DNA from: Bacteroidales bacterium
GTDB lineage: Bacteria > Bacteroidota > Bacteroidia > Bacteroidales > UBA12077
Length of the DNA: 64,000 bases
Direction of reading: 5' to 3'
NCBI GenBank assembly: GCA_016342685.1
Contig: JAEINU010000001.1
Span: 248,001-312,000 of the forward strand
The position numbers were made by a program, and so were the translations under genes. The notes below the pieces were generated by a model. The model saw only the letters and a program-made list of their open reading frames with translations, did no database searches and was not told the DNA's origin. Every line of letters starts with the position of its first letter. The first letter of the stretch is position 1. This document shows, piece after piece, positions 7,687 through 14,990 of this stretch.

Positions 7687-7753
7687 CTGGATTTTTTTGT
7701 TGATGAAATAATTCGGGGCTTAGGAAATCTAAACTACATGTTATGCGAGAACT

Positions 7754-7759
7754 GTTAGC
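7754..7759 (+). other. Left edge of cassette E
   Basis: GTTAGC, complementary to GCTAAC at 9270-9275 in attC-like site 4. The preceding 67 bp after the cassette D stop do not resemble a full site, so the D/E junction is degraded. Six matching bases alone are weak; the support comes from position. Confidence 0.4.
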
Positions 7760-7780
7760 AAACATAAATACTTTTACGTT

Positions 7781-9172
7781 ATGAAAACATTTAAAATATT
7801 AATTATGAAACCAAATTCAGTCAAGAAAAACTCTATTTATGCCATAATTGGAATTTGTATCACAATTGCTGCATGTAACAGACCAATAGAGCATGATCTT
7901 ATTATCAGAAATATAAATATTATTGATGTTGTAACTGGCAAAACATTACAAAATCAAACGATTGCAATAGATAACAATCAGATTTCAAAAATCTATTCTG
8001 AAAATATTAATTTTTCCGCTTCATCTGAAATTATTGAAGGAAAAGGCAAATTCATAACTCCCGGTTTGTTTGACAATCATATGCATATTGCACATTTAAC
8101 TTGTTACGGTGGTGATACTTTACAAACTAGATTAGCAGAATTTGTTCATAATGGCGTGCTTTATTTTCGTGATGTGGGAGGTCCTGTTGATGTGCTGAAA
8201 CGGTTAAAAAGTAAAATTAGTTCTGGTGATCTGATAGGACCAGATATTTACTATACAGGACCAATGTTGGAATCCAGCCCGTTACACTGGGAAAAAATTA
8301 ATGAAGAACTTCCCGAATTTACTGTTCCGCTGGATACAAGAGATGATGTGGATTCGCTGTTACCAATATTAGCTAAAAAAGGAGCTACTATGATAAAGAC
8401 ATTTAGTAATATCAAAACTGAATTATATCCGTATATCGTTGATGTAGCAAGGAAAAACAATCTTAAAATTGTACACGATCCAGGATCTCCTCTTTTTAAC
8501 CAGATACCAATAAATATGGCTTTAGAATTAGGAGTAACTACGATTGAGCATTCCATGGCAGCATGGTGCTATATATTAAAGGATGAATATCGCATAGAAC
8601 TAGATACTCTACTTCAACAAGATACAAATATTCGACAAAAAATGGTATTCATGTTTGAAATGGCAGATATGGGGATTGAAAGCATTTCAGAAGAACGGCT
8701 TAAAGCATTATGTATGCTTATGAAAGAGAAAAATGCTGTATACAGTCCTACACTGAATGTATTTAAAGGGTTTTTATCGGAAATTGAGGAAGAGATAGCA
8801 AATGGTAATAACGATGAAATGCTATTCAAGAGAAAAAAGCTACTTAGTGATTTTGTAACAATTGGAAATTATATTGTTCGTGAATTCTCGGAGAATGGAG
8901 TTAAATTGCTTGTTGGTCAAGATAATATAGATCCTGAAGGAACTGTAAAAGAAATGGTAGTTTTGAGCGAAGCAGGTGTGAGTAATATAGAAGTACTGAG
9001 AGGGGCAACTCTTTATGCTGCAGAGTGGTTGGAATTAACCGAAAAGTACGGATCAATCAAACCATTCCAAATAGCCGACTTAGTCATTCTAAATACTGAT
9101 CCACTTGAAAATATAGCAAACATGAAAGATGTATTTATGGTAATTCAACAAGGAAAGGTTGTGAAAAAGTGA
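7781..9172 (+). CDS. Amidohydrolase-family lipoprotein (cassette E)
   Basis: 463 residues. An N-terminal lipoprotein signal ends in ITIAAC (Cys about residue 32), so the mature protein is likely lipid-anchored in the envelope. An alternative start at 7805 removes eight residues and gives a more usual signal length. The rest reads as a metal-dependent amidohydrolase (imidazolonepropionase/prolidase-like): beta-rich start (IRNINIIDVVTG), the metal-binding DNHMHIAHL, a later IEHSMAAW and LVGQDN, and the C-terminal ADLVILNTDPL. Substrate unknown; members hydrolyse cyclic amides or dipeptides. An enzyme gene of this size is unusual for a cassette. Confidence 0.75.
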   Translation: MKTFKILIMKPNSVKKNSIYAIIGICITIAACNRPIEHDLIIRNINIIDVVTGKTLQNQTIAIDNNQISKIYSENINFSASSEIIEGKGKFITPGLFDNHMHIAHLTCYGGDTLQTRLAEFVHNGVLYFRDVGGPVDVLKRLKSKISSGDLIGPDIYYTGPMLESSPLHWEKINEELPEFTVPLDTRDDVDSLLPILAKKGATMIKTFSNIKTELYPYIVDVARKNNLKIVHDPGSPLFNQIPINMALELGVTTIEHSMAAWCYILKDEYRIELDTLLQQDTNIRQKMVFMFEMADMGIESISEERLKALCMLMKEKNAVYSPTLNVFKGFLSEIEEEIANGNNDEMLFKRKKLLSDFVTIGNYIVREFSENGVKLLVGQDNIDPEGTVKEMVVLSEAGVSNIEVLRGATLYAAEWLELTEKYGSIKPFQIADLVILNTDPLENIANMKDVFMVIQQGKVVKK

Positions 9173-9266
9173 GATTAAGCCTGAATAGAAATATTATGTA
9201 ATTTAAAAAAAATCATAATTTTTATCAAGGCTACTCTTGTATTTATAATACCAATAATTATTAACG

Positions 9267-9403
9267 CACGCTAACCCTGCATCATCAGATAATGAGAGGG
9301 CTTTGGCGGTTTGGCAAAGTTTTGCTATCTACGTTTTTGTTCAACGGTCAGACAAATTAGAGCAATGGAAACCCGCACTACTGTTATGTTTAAATCGTTA
9401 TAT
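9267..9403 (+). repeat. attC-like site 4, ending cassette E
   Basis: Inverse core ACGCTAAC (about 9268-9275), L''-like ATCATCAG, central part with GGTCAGACAAA and GCAATGGAAACCCGCACTA, L'-like CTGTTATG, TTTAAATC, then core GTTATATAC from 9397. Pairing of L''/L' is imperfect here, so it is more diverged than sites 1 and 2. Its right core has no clear complementary partner further on. Confidence 0.6.
9302..9333 (+). promoter_or_regulatory. Bacteroidota promoter inside attC-like site 4
   Basis: TTTG (9302-9305), 20-nt spacer, TATCTACG (9326-9333). It points right, but the next gene starts about 400 bp away and has its own candidate promoter, so it may now be unused. Confidence 0.5.
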
Positions 9404-9669
9404 ACAAAGCGCTTCAAAAAACATTGAAAATCATATCTCATTTTGACAAATTTTTAAATCAAGAAACGATATTAACAGGTTGACAATTTTTGCAATTAAA
9501 AAGTACATTACGATTTGATAGTTTTTTTATTTAGACTGATTTGGTGGTATGCACAGAAAAATAATTTAGTATTCCTCCGCACTTTTGCCCTGACGGGTAA
9601 TTAACAAGTTCAATTTAAACACATTTTACGGCTTCGTCTCCAAAAGAGTTTAAATTCTGGAAGGCTTTT
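9404..9669. other. Gene-free stretch after attC-like site 4
   Basis: About 270 bp of AT-rich sequence with stops in all frames. It contains a GC-richer patch (about 9573-9600, CTCCGCACTTTTGCCCTGAC) but no hairpin, repeat or gene that I can support. Confidence 0.5.
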
Positions 9670-9700
9670 TTTGATTTGTTTAAAAAAAATGCTAATTTCA
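9670..9700 (+). promoter_or_regulatory. Candidate promoter for the PRTase-CE/NADAR pair
   Basis: TTTG (9670-9673), 19-nt spacer, TAATTTCA (9693-9700), two bases off the TAnnTTTG consensus. It lies 43 bp before the ATG at 9743. Confidence 0.5.
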
Positions 9701-9742
9701 TTAACGAAACTTGTAAATTATTAATATTTAACAATTTTGATT

Positions 9743-10867
9743 ATGGATGAATTAATTAATGAAATCGTTGATGAAATAAAAGATTATGGAATTGAAGATA
9801 ATCATACTATAACTCCAGAAAGAGTTACTTCTTGGATTAATCAATTTAAAGATGAAGACAGAGAATTTATTTTAGAAGAAATGCTAAAGATATTTGAGAA
9901 AAGATTTTGTACTCTTGAAGACGGCACTTATTTTCTAAAAGAAACTATCGAATTTTTAACAAAAGATCTTAAATATAAAGATGTAAAAGAACTTCTTGAC
10001 GAAACTGAATTTCTTTCTTTACAAGAAGATGGAAAAAGTCAACCAAGATTTCTTGAGTTATTAAAAGATGTTTTAGAAGAAGAGTTTGAGTATAATTATA
10101 GTGAACAAAAAAAAGATTCTGTAAGAAATTATCTTTATATTGATGATGTATTTTGTACGGGTAATACTATGTATCACGATATCTTTGAGTGGTTGCAAGT
10201 AGAAATAGATGGTAAACAAAGACAACAAATTATCATTGAAAATAATTCACGAATTATTTTTTCTTATATATTTCTTCATAAAAAAAATTATTGGAAGAAA
10301 ATGTCACAACTAAAATATACACTTAGTAAAGAGATTGTTAACAAAATTCAAATGGTAAGGTGGATGGATGTTGATAATACAACTAATAAACCTTTTTCAA
10401 AGTGCGAAACAATAAAACCAATTGAAGATAAACAATCTAAGGCGGTGACAGAATATAGAGACAAAATCATTAAGGAAGTTGATGAACATGCTAATGGTAA
10501 TTATACTGTTGCAAATGATTTTTATCGTGGTAAATTAATCCCAATGAGAGAGAAGTTTTTTAGTTCAAAAGAAAATCGAATTAGATTAGAAAATATTTTT
10601 TTAGAAAAGGGAATTGAAATACTAAATAATACTGAACACGTTAGTAAGCAGCAAATGAGAGCACTAGGTTATTCTTTACCATCATATAAAGATTTTGGAT
10701 TTGGAGCACTTTGTTTTACGTGGCGAAATGTTCCTAATAATACTCCTTTAGTTTTTTGGTATGCTGGCGGACATTTTATTCCTTTGTTTGAAAAGCACGT
10801 TTATGTTAAAAGGTTTAATTTAAAAGAATTTTTAAGCTCAATAAAGGATAAGAATGAAGAAGTATAG
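9743..10867 (+). CDS. PRTase-CE-like conflict-system protein
   Basis: 374 residues from ATG 9743; an in-frame TTG at 9737 is less likely. A helical N-terminal region (1-125) precedes YIDDVFCTGNT (residues 132-142), the phosphoribosyltransferase PRPP-binding signature (hydrophobic-x-D-D-x-x-x-T/C-G-x-T). The C-terminal part has FGFGALCFTWRNVPNNTP and WYAGGHFIPLF, which I recall from the PRTase-CE family predicted in bacterial conflict systems. Likely a sensor or nucleotide-modifying component. Its end overlaps the NADAR gene by 14 bp, so the two are co-translated. Confidence 0.65.
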   Translation: MDELINEIVDEIKDYGIEDNHTITPERVTSWINQFKDEDREFILEEMLKIFEKRFCTLEDGTYFLKETIEFLTKDLKYKDVKELLDETEFLSLQEDGKSQPRFLELLKDVLEEEFEYNYSEQKKDSVRNYLYIDDVFCTGNTMYHDIFEWLQVEIDGKQRQQIIIENNSRIIFSYIFLHKKNYWKKMSQLKYTLSKEIVNKIQMVRWMDVDNTTNKPFSKCETIKPIEDKQSKAVTEYRDKIIKEVDEHANGNYTVANDFYRGKLIPMREKFFSSKENRIRLENIFLEKGIEILNNTEHVSKQQMRALGYSLPSYKDFGFGALCFTWRNVPNNTPLVFWYAGGHFIPLFEKHVYVKRFNLKEFLSSIKDKNEEV

Positions 10868-11468
10868 TCAAAGGGAATATAAAAGAATAGATTGTTGCTG
10901 TTTTAGTTCTACAAAAAAGGAATTTGGTGAATTATCGAATATGAGTGCAGGTTTTGTACTTGAAGTAAATGGTTTAAAAATACTTACTTCAGAAGCGTTA
11001 TATCAAGCAATGAGATTTACAAGTTTTCCTGATATACAAATGAAAATTTTTCAAGAGAAAAGTCCAATGTCAGCGAAAATGATTAGTAAAAAATATTTAC
11101 AGAAGACAAGAGTAGATTGGGAAGAAGTAAAAGTTGATATAATGCGATGGTGTTTAAAAGTAAAACTTGCTCAAAATTTTATAAAATTTGGAACTTTATT
11201 AGAAACTACTTATCCTAAAGAAATAGTTGAATTATCTACTAAGGATAAATTTTGGGGAGCAAGACCAATTGAAAAATCCAATTTATTGATTGGTATTAAC
11301 GCTTTAGGAAGATTACTAATGGAATTAAGATATGAATACTTTTCAGAAAATAAATATGGATTATTAAAGGCTTTGCCTTTAGAAATTGATAATTTCAAGT
11401 TATTAGATGAAAATATTGGAATTATCGATGCAAGGGACACTTTTATACAAAAGATTAAGGAACTTTAG
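10854..11468 (+). CDS. NADAR-family (YbiA-like) N-glycosidase
   Basis: 204 residues. Family landmarks in order: FGELSNMSAGFV (about 24-35), TSEALYQAMRF with Glu47, AKMISKK, WEEVKVDIMRWCLKVKLAQN, a strand before KFWGARP and a final GINALGRLLMELR. Known members act on ADP-ribosylated or riboflavin-intermediate glycosides, and some NADAR proteins remove ADP-ribose from DNA as antitoxins to DarT. No DarT is adjacent; the partner is the overlapping PRTase-CE-like gene. Role as effector or antidote in an anti-phage pair is inference. A hairpin terminator follows. Confidence 0.75.
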   Translation: MKKYSQREYKRIDCCCFSSTKKEFGELSNMSAGFVLEVNGLKILTSEALYQAMRFTSFPDIQMKIFQEKSPMSAKMISKKYLQKTRVDWEEVKVDIMRWCLKVKLAQNFIKFGTLLETTYPKEIVELSTKDKFWGARPIEKSNLLIGINALGRLLMELRYEYFSENKYGLLKALPLEIDNFKLLDENIGIIDARDTFIQKIKEL

Positions 11469-11488
11469 GATTCAAAAAGTAATTATAG

Positions 11489-11519
11489 AAAAGCAGTTAA
11501 ATAAAATTTAACTGCTTTT
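11489..11519. terminator. Bidirectional hairpin terminator
   Basis: Perfect 14-nt arms (11489-11502 and 11506-11519) with loop AAA and flanking A/T runs. It ends both the rightward NADAR transcript and the leftward ImmA/IrrE transcript. Confidence 0.85.
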
Positions 11520-11538
11520 TACTATAATAGTTATTTTA

Positions 11539-12600
11539 CTATATTAAAACTCTCAATTTGGAATTGGTTCTTGATGGACTACAAAATCTCTGTAAAATAT
11601 CTAACGGTAAATTAAAGGCTTTTGCTAATTCTTCATCTGTGTATTCTAATTCATTTCTATGCATCTTATAACCTGTTGTAAAGAGCTTAGGGGCATCAAT
11701 AAATACATTTATTCCTTCATCCCGTTTAAGCCCTCGTCTGCTGAATTCAATATTCATATACTTATATTTATCCAAAGAAATACAACCCAAATCCTTAGCT
11801 CTTCTAATAATTGAAGCCATTGATGTTAGCCAGTATCTTTTTAATTCAGATAAATAAGCAAGTCTTAAACCCCGTAGAGCAGGCTTTATAGCATCTTCAG
11901 GCATAAGGAATTCTGATGCAAAGTTATTAGCTTCATCTTCCAATCTTCTATCGTCAGGAATAGGAAAATGTCCTGTTATGTGCATAATTAAGTGTCCTAG
12001 TTCATGTGCAAGTGTAAATCTCTTTCTGTCATTGCTAAAAGCTTTATTTATAACAATTACAGGAAAACCTTTATCCGTAATAAATGATGCACCATCGAAA
12101 TATTCGGTAGTTTCTATCTCAACTATTATTATTCCATTACTTTCTAAAAGGTTATATATCATTCTTACAGGTTCATTAACAGGTATACCCATTTGTTTTC
12201 TAATGAATCCAGCAGCTTTTTCTGGTGAAAACCCTCCTTCAATATCAAATGGAGTAAGACCGAAATCAGGCCATTCAATTGAATGAGTCATTTGGTCAAT
12301 AATAAAACCAATCACTTTAATACTGTATTCAATGTCTTGTCGTTTTGATTTTGTAATAGCAGTTCTTTTTCGGTAATGTGGATTTTCAACCTTGTTAGAA
12401 ATTTCCTTAGTAAAAAAACCTTCAGGAAATTCTAAGAAACGTATTATCTTATTTACCATTTCATCAGAAAGAGAACCAAAGCCTTTTTCAAATTTTGATA
12501 AATTTGATTGTGATAGTCCATTAATTTTAGAAGCTAAATCAGTTTGAGAATAATTTCTATATTCTCTTGCAAATATTAACTGCTTATAATTGATTTCCAT
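11539..12600 (-). CDS. HTH plus ImmA/IrrE metallopeptidase
   Basis: 353 residues. Residues about 5-62 are an XRE helix-turn-helix (SQTDLASKINGLSQSNLSKF). Residues 120-265 are an ImmA/IrrE zinc peptidase with HELGH at 199-203 and a downstream acidic EDEANNFASEFLMP. Such fusions sense stress by cleaving or releasing a repressor, or act as the regulatory/antitoxin half of two-gene toxin systems. It is the second gene of a leftward pair; a GGTTGTACCC element lies in the 46-bp gap upstream, matching the operator before the first gene. Confidence 0.82.
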   Translation of the reverse strand: MEINYKQLIFAREYRNYSQTDLASKINGLSQSNLSKFEKGFGSLSDEMVNKIIRFLEFPEGFFTKEISNKVENPHYRKRTAITKSKRQDIEYSIKVIGFIIDQMTHSIEWPDFGLTPFDIEGGFSPEKAAGFIRKQMGIPVNEPVRMIYNLLESNGIIIVEIETTEYFDGASFITDKGFPVIVINKAFSNDRKRFTLAHELGHLIMHITGHFPIPDDRRLEDEANNFASEFLMPEDAIKPALRGLRLAYLSELKRYWLTSMASIIRRAKDLGCISLDKYKYMNIEFSRRGLKRDEGINVFIDAPKLFTTGYKMHRNELEYTDEELAKAFNLPLDILQRFCSPSRTNSKLRVLI

Positions 12601-12627
12601 TTTTTTTAATTTTAGTTATAAAAAAAA

Positions 12628-12637
12628 GGTTGTACCC
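12628..12637. promoter_or_regulatory. Operator-like element between the pair
   Basis: GGTTGTACCC, the same 10-bp core (inverted) as in the dyad at 13296-13315. Its two copies, one before each gene, suggest binding by the HTH protein. Confidence 0.45.
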
Positions 12638-12646
12638 AATTTTAAT

Positions 12647-13270
12647 TTATTCGTTTACTACTTTTTTGTTTATTCTCTTTTTGAGTAATTTCGGCATAGC
12701 AATTTTTTCCCTTGGTGGAATACTTGTTGTTTTGATTATCGAAATTTCATCCTGAGTGATAGTCCATTTAACTTTATCTTCATCAATATAGACTAATTTA
12801 GGGGCTGCAATGTTTCCTATCTTATCTTTTTTGTAACCAAAAAATAAAATTGGTTCAGCAACATATGATTCTTCGTCAAAAAGTGACAAAGAAAGTTGTT
12901 GAGAAATTGCAGCAACAGATTTCGTTTTGATGTTCATCGGTAGTCCTTTGTTATTAAATTTCTTAAAAAGGACTATATATCCTTTAATTCTCAGAGTAAA
13001 TCTTCTATATTTTCCAAATTTCCAATTGACTGGGAAATTAGATTGAATACTCTGAATCATTTTTGAATTCAATAATGATGCTTCAAACCCCCTCGCTCTA
13101 GCTTCTGGTGGTGTTTGTACTACCTCTCTTTCGTAAGCTGTAAATGCTTGATTGAAAGCTCTAAATAATAAGGGCAATTCTTCTTTTAAATCCAATCTAC
13201 AGCCCTCTAAAGAAGCTAATCTTCTTTTTTGATTTGGATAATTCCTAAAATTTTCTAATTTTGTCTTCAT
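12647..13270 (-). CDS. Hypothetical partner of the HTH-ImmA/IrrE protein
   Basis: 207 residues, basic (ends in KLLKKRINKKVVNE), no membrane segment. It is the first gene of the leftward pair and is followed after 46 bp by the HTH-metallopeptidase. The central region (NWKFGKYRRFTLRIKGYIVLFKK) looks like a beta-sheet domain. I do not recognise the family. Co-occurrence with an HTH-ImmA/IrrE gene is typical of RosmerTA-like or related toxin-antitoxin pairs, where this would be the toxin; that is inference. Confidence 0.6.
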   Translation of the reverse strand: MKTKLENFRNYPNQKRRLASLEGCRLDLKEELPLLFRAFNQAFTAYEREVVQTPPEARARGFEASLLNSKMIQSIQSNFPVNWKFGKYRRFTLRIKGYIVLFKKFNNKGLPMNIKTKSVAAISQQLSLSLFDEESYVAEPILFFGYKKDKIGNIAAPKLVYIDEDKVKWTITQDEISIIKTTSIPPREKIAMPKLLKKRINKKVVNE

Positions 13271-13295
13271 AAATATTACAATTATTACTTTATAT

Positions 13296-13315
13296 AAATC
13301 GGGTACAACCGATTT
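13296..13315. promoter_or_regulatory. Operator dyad upstream of the toxin-antitoxin-like pair
   Basis: AAATCGG-GTACAA-CCGATTT, 7-bp perfect arms, 26 bp before the ATG at 13270. A related core recurs at 12628-12637. On the minus strand a TATATTTG -7 box (13359-13366) lies upstream, so the dyad is in the leader or near the start site, where a bound repressor would block expression. Confidence 0.6.
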
Positions 13316-13320
13316 TGATT

Positions 13321-13348
13321 AAATATCCCTGCAGCAACAGGGATATTT
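13321..13348. terminator. Hairpin with T-run, leader hairpin or terminator
   Basis: AAATATCCCTG (13321-13331) pairs with CAGGGATATTT (13338-13348), followed on the plus strand by a T-rich stretch. On the plus strand it looks like a terminator though no rightward gene precedes it; on the minus strand it would be a stem in the leader of the toxin-antitoxin-like mRNA. Confidence 0.5.
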
Positions 13349-13437
13349 TTTCTAACTACAAATATATAAAAAATAAATTATATTGTATAGTGTATTATAT
13401 AATAAATAAGAAAAGTTGTAAACTAGTTATCAACAGA

Positions 13438-13491
13438 AAATATAAACAAACACTTTTACAAGCTTGCTTGTAAAAGTGTTTGTTTATATTT
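13438..13491. repeat. Perfect 25-bp inverted repeat
   Basis: Arms 13438-13462 and 13467-13491 are perfectly complementary around the 4-nt loop CTTG. The centre is AAACACTTTTACAAG and its mirror. It lies in the gene-free gap between the toxin-antitoxin-like pair and attC-like site 5. There is no T-run of terminator type beyond the stem itself. Confidence 0.8.
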
Positions 13492-13590
13492 GCCTTTCAG
13501 TCAATTAAGATTCCAACCTGAATACTAGAATTATTTTGTATTTCATTAAAAAATTTTCAAAAACTTGATAATAAAGGAGCTTGCGCCCAA

Positions 13591-13726
13591 TTTGTAACAT
13601 CACATCATCAGTAATTTTGGACTTTTTGGCGGTCTGATAAAGTTTTGCTATCTTCGTTTTCGTTCAACGGTCTGACAAAGTAGAGCAATGGAAACCCGCA
13701 CTATTGGTATGTTTAAATCGTTATCT
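13591..13726 (+). repeat. attC-like site 5
   Basis: Same family as sites 1-4: inverse core TTTGTAAC (13591-13598), CACATCATCAG, TTTTTGGCGG, promoter, GTTCAACGGTCTGACAAAGT, GCAATGGAAACCCGCACTATTG, TTTAAATC and core GTTATCTGC from 13720. Extended left side GCGCCCAATTTGTAAC has no clear partner at 9397, implying that the segment between sites 4 and 5 was rearranged. Confidence 0.65.
13625..13656 (+). promoter_or_regulatory. Bacteroidota promoter inside attC-like site 5
   Basis: TTTG (13625-13628), 20-nt spacer, TATCTTCG (13649-13656), directed at the zeta-toxin-like gene about 175 bp downstream. Confidence 0.62.
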
Positions 13727-13831
13727 GCTATATATAAATCAAAATTACGGTATACAATAGTTGAACAAACTTGGTAGAAATTTTTCAAAGAATATAATGT
13801 CAATATATCTACAAATAATAATTAATATATA

Positions 13832-14725
13832 ATGAACTGTTGTAGGCCGCTTATAGATAATCAGTTAGCAAAAACCTTTGTGGAAGGAATAATTGGGTTA
13901 ACTGACCCCAATAAAATTAGTGAAGCAGTCACAAAGATTAGGCGTGCCGAAATCCAATTAGTATCAATGGGTAAAAAATGCACATACCTGTCAGAATGTT
14001 ACAGAGACATAAGATGTGCTTCAGATGTTGAAAGAGTTAATTTGAGAGCTGAAATATTCCAAGAATTAATTAGTCATAAAAGACTTATAAATGACGATGA
14101 TATTAAGAAAGGACAAGGTGGTGCGTTACCATTAACTGAACTAAAGATTGAAAAACAAGCCATTATTATTTCTGGACTACCAGCATCAGGGAAATCAACT
14201 ATTGCAAATAAAATTGCAGATGAATGGGGAGCTATAATATTGGATAGTGATTTTGCAAAAAGGAAATTCCCCGAATTTGAAGAGGAATTTGGAGCATCAC
14301 TTGTACACGAAGAGTCCTCAATTGTTGTTTTTGGAGATGAAGATGCGAATGCAGAACCGTGTGTAAAAGGATATTGTATTAGTGAAGGACATAATGTTGT
14401 GATACCTAAAATTGGGAATGATAGAAAATCGATTATTTCTCTTGCAGAATATTTTTGCAGTTACGATTATGATGTGCATCTTGTATTAGTTAGCCTGAAT
14501 AGGCAAGCATCTACTAAAAGAGCTTTTAATCGCTTTATGGAAACTAATAGATATGTTCCTTTATCATTAATATTTGATCTATACGCTAATGATCCAATGT
14601 TAGCATATCATAGAATGAAAAACAATAAGAGTTTTAAAAGTTATGGTAAAGTATCGACGGAAGGAAGTTCTCCAAAATATATAGAATCTTCGGCGGGAAG
14701 CCCTTCATTAATATTTAATAATTAG
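13832..14725 (+). CDS. Zeta-toxin-like P-loop kinase
   Basis: 297 residues. After a helical N-terminal region (1-105) comes a kinase domain with Walker A GLPASGKST (115-123), the acidic LDSD (137-140) and a long alpha/beta tail (VHLVLVSLNRQASTKRAFNR) with the arginine-rich helix of zeta/PezT-type kinases. These phosphorylate UDP-N-acetylglucosamine or related small molecules and poison cell-wall growth. It follows attC-like site 5, so it may be a cassette gene, and is 4 bp from a small gene that could encode its antidote. Confidence 0.72.
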   Translation: MNCCRPLIDNQLAKTFVEGIIGLTDPNKISEAVTKIRRAEIQLVSMGKKCTYLSECYRDIRCASDVERVNLRAEIFQELISHKRLINDDDIKKGQGGALPLTELKIEKQAIIISGLPASGKSTIANKIADEWGAIILDSDFAKRKFPEFEEEFGASLVHEESSIVVFGDEDANAEPCVKGYCISEGHNVVIPKIGNDRKSIISLAEYFCSYDYDVHLVLVSLNRQASTKRAFNRFMETNRYVPLSLIFDLYANDPMLAYHRMKNNKSFKSYGKVSTEGSSPKYIESSAGSPSLIFNN

Positions 14726-14729
14726 GAGA

Positions 14730-14990
14730 ATGAAAGAAAAAATAAGAAATATACTAAATATTACAACTTCTGATAATGAATTCACACACATTGAAAGCAT
14801 GTCTATTAAACAAAGAAGAACATCCATAAAAATGGGCCCTTCAACAGAGGTAGAAGTTTATGAGCAGATAATAGAAACAACTCAAGTAATTTTTGAGCGC
14901 GATAGTTTTGAAACGAACCATATTATAAATTCAGACAGATTATCGATAGAAGAGTTGAAGATGAAGTATAAGCGATTTTTAGTAAAATAA
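14730..14990 (+). CDS. Small partner of the zeta-like kinase
   Basis: 86 residues, soluble, no recognised domain. It starts 4 bp after the kinase stop, with GGAGA just upstream, so the two are translated together. Known epsilon antitoxins usually precede zeta genes and are helical bundles; this protein follows and looks beta-rich in its middle (EVYEQIIETTQVIFER), so a new type of antitoxin or an accessory protein are both open. Confidence 0.6.
   Translation: MKEKIRNILNITTSDNEFTHIESMSIKQRRTSIKMGPSTEVEVYEQIIETTQVIFERDSFETNHIINSDRLSIEELKMKYKRFLVK

Noticed and set aside
8251-8829. Minus-strand frames inside the amidohydrolase gene
   Set aside because: They lie opposite a well-supported gene and have Ser/Ile-rich antisense composition, typical of shadows.
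5205-13726. Reading the repeated 80-140 bp sites as insertion-sequence ends, REP elements or a second CRISPR
   Set aside because: No transposase lies between them, they are not uniform short repeats, and their ends pair with the starts of the preceding genes, as attC sites do.
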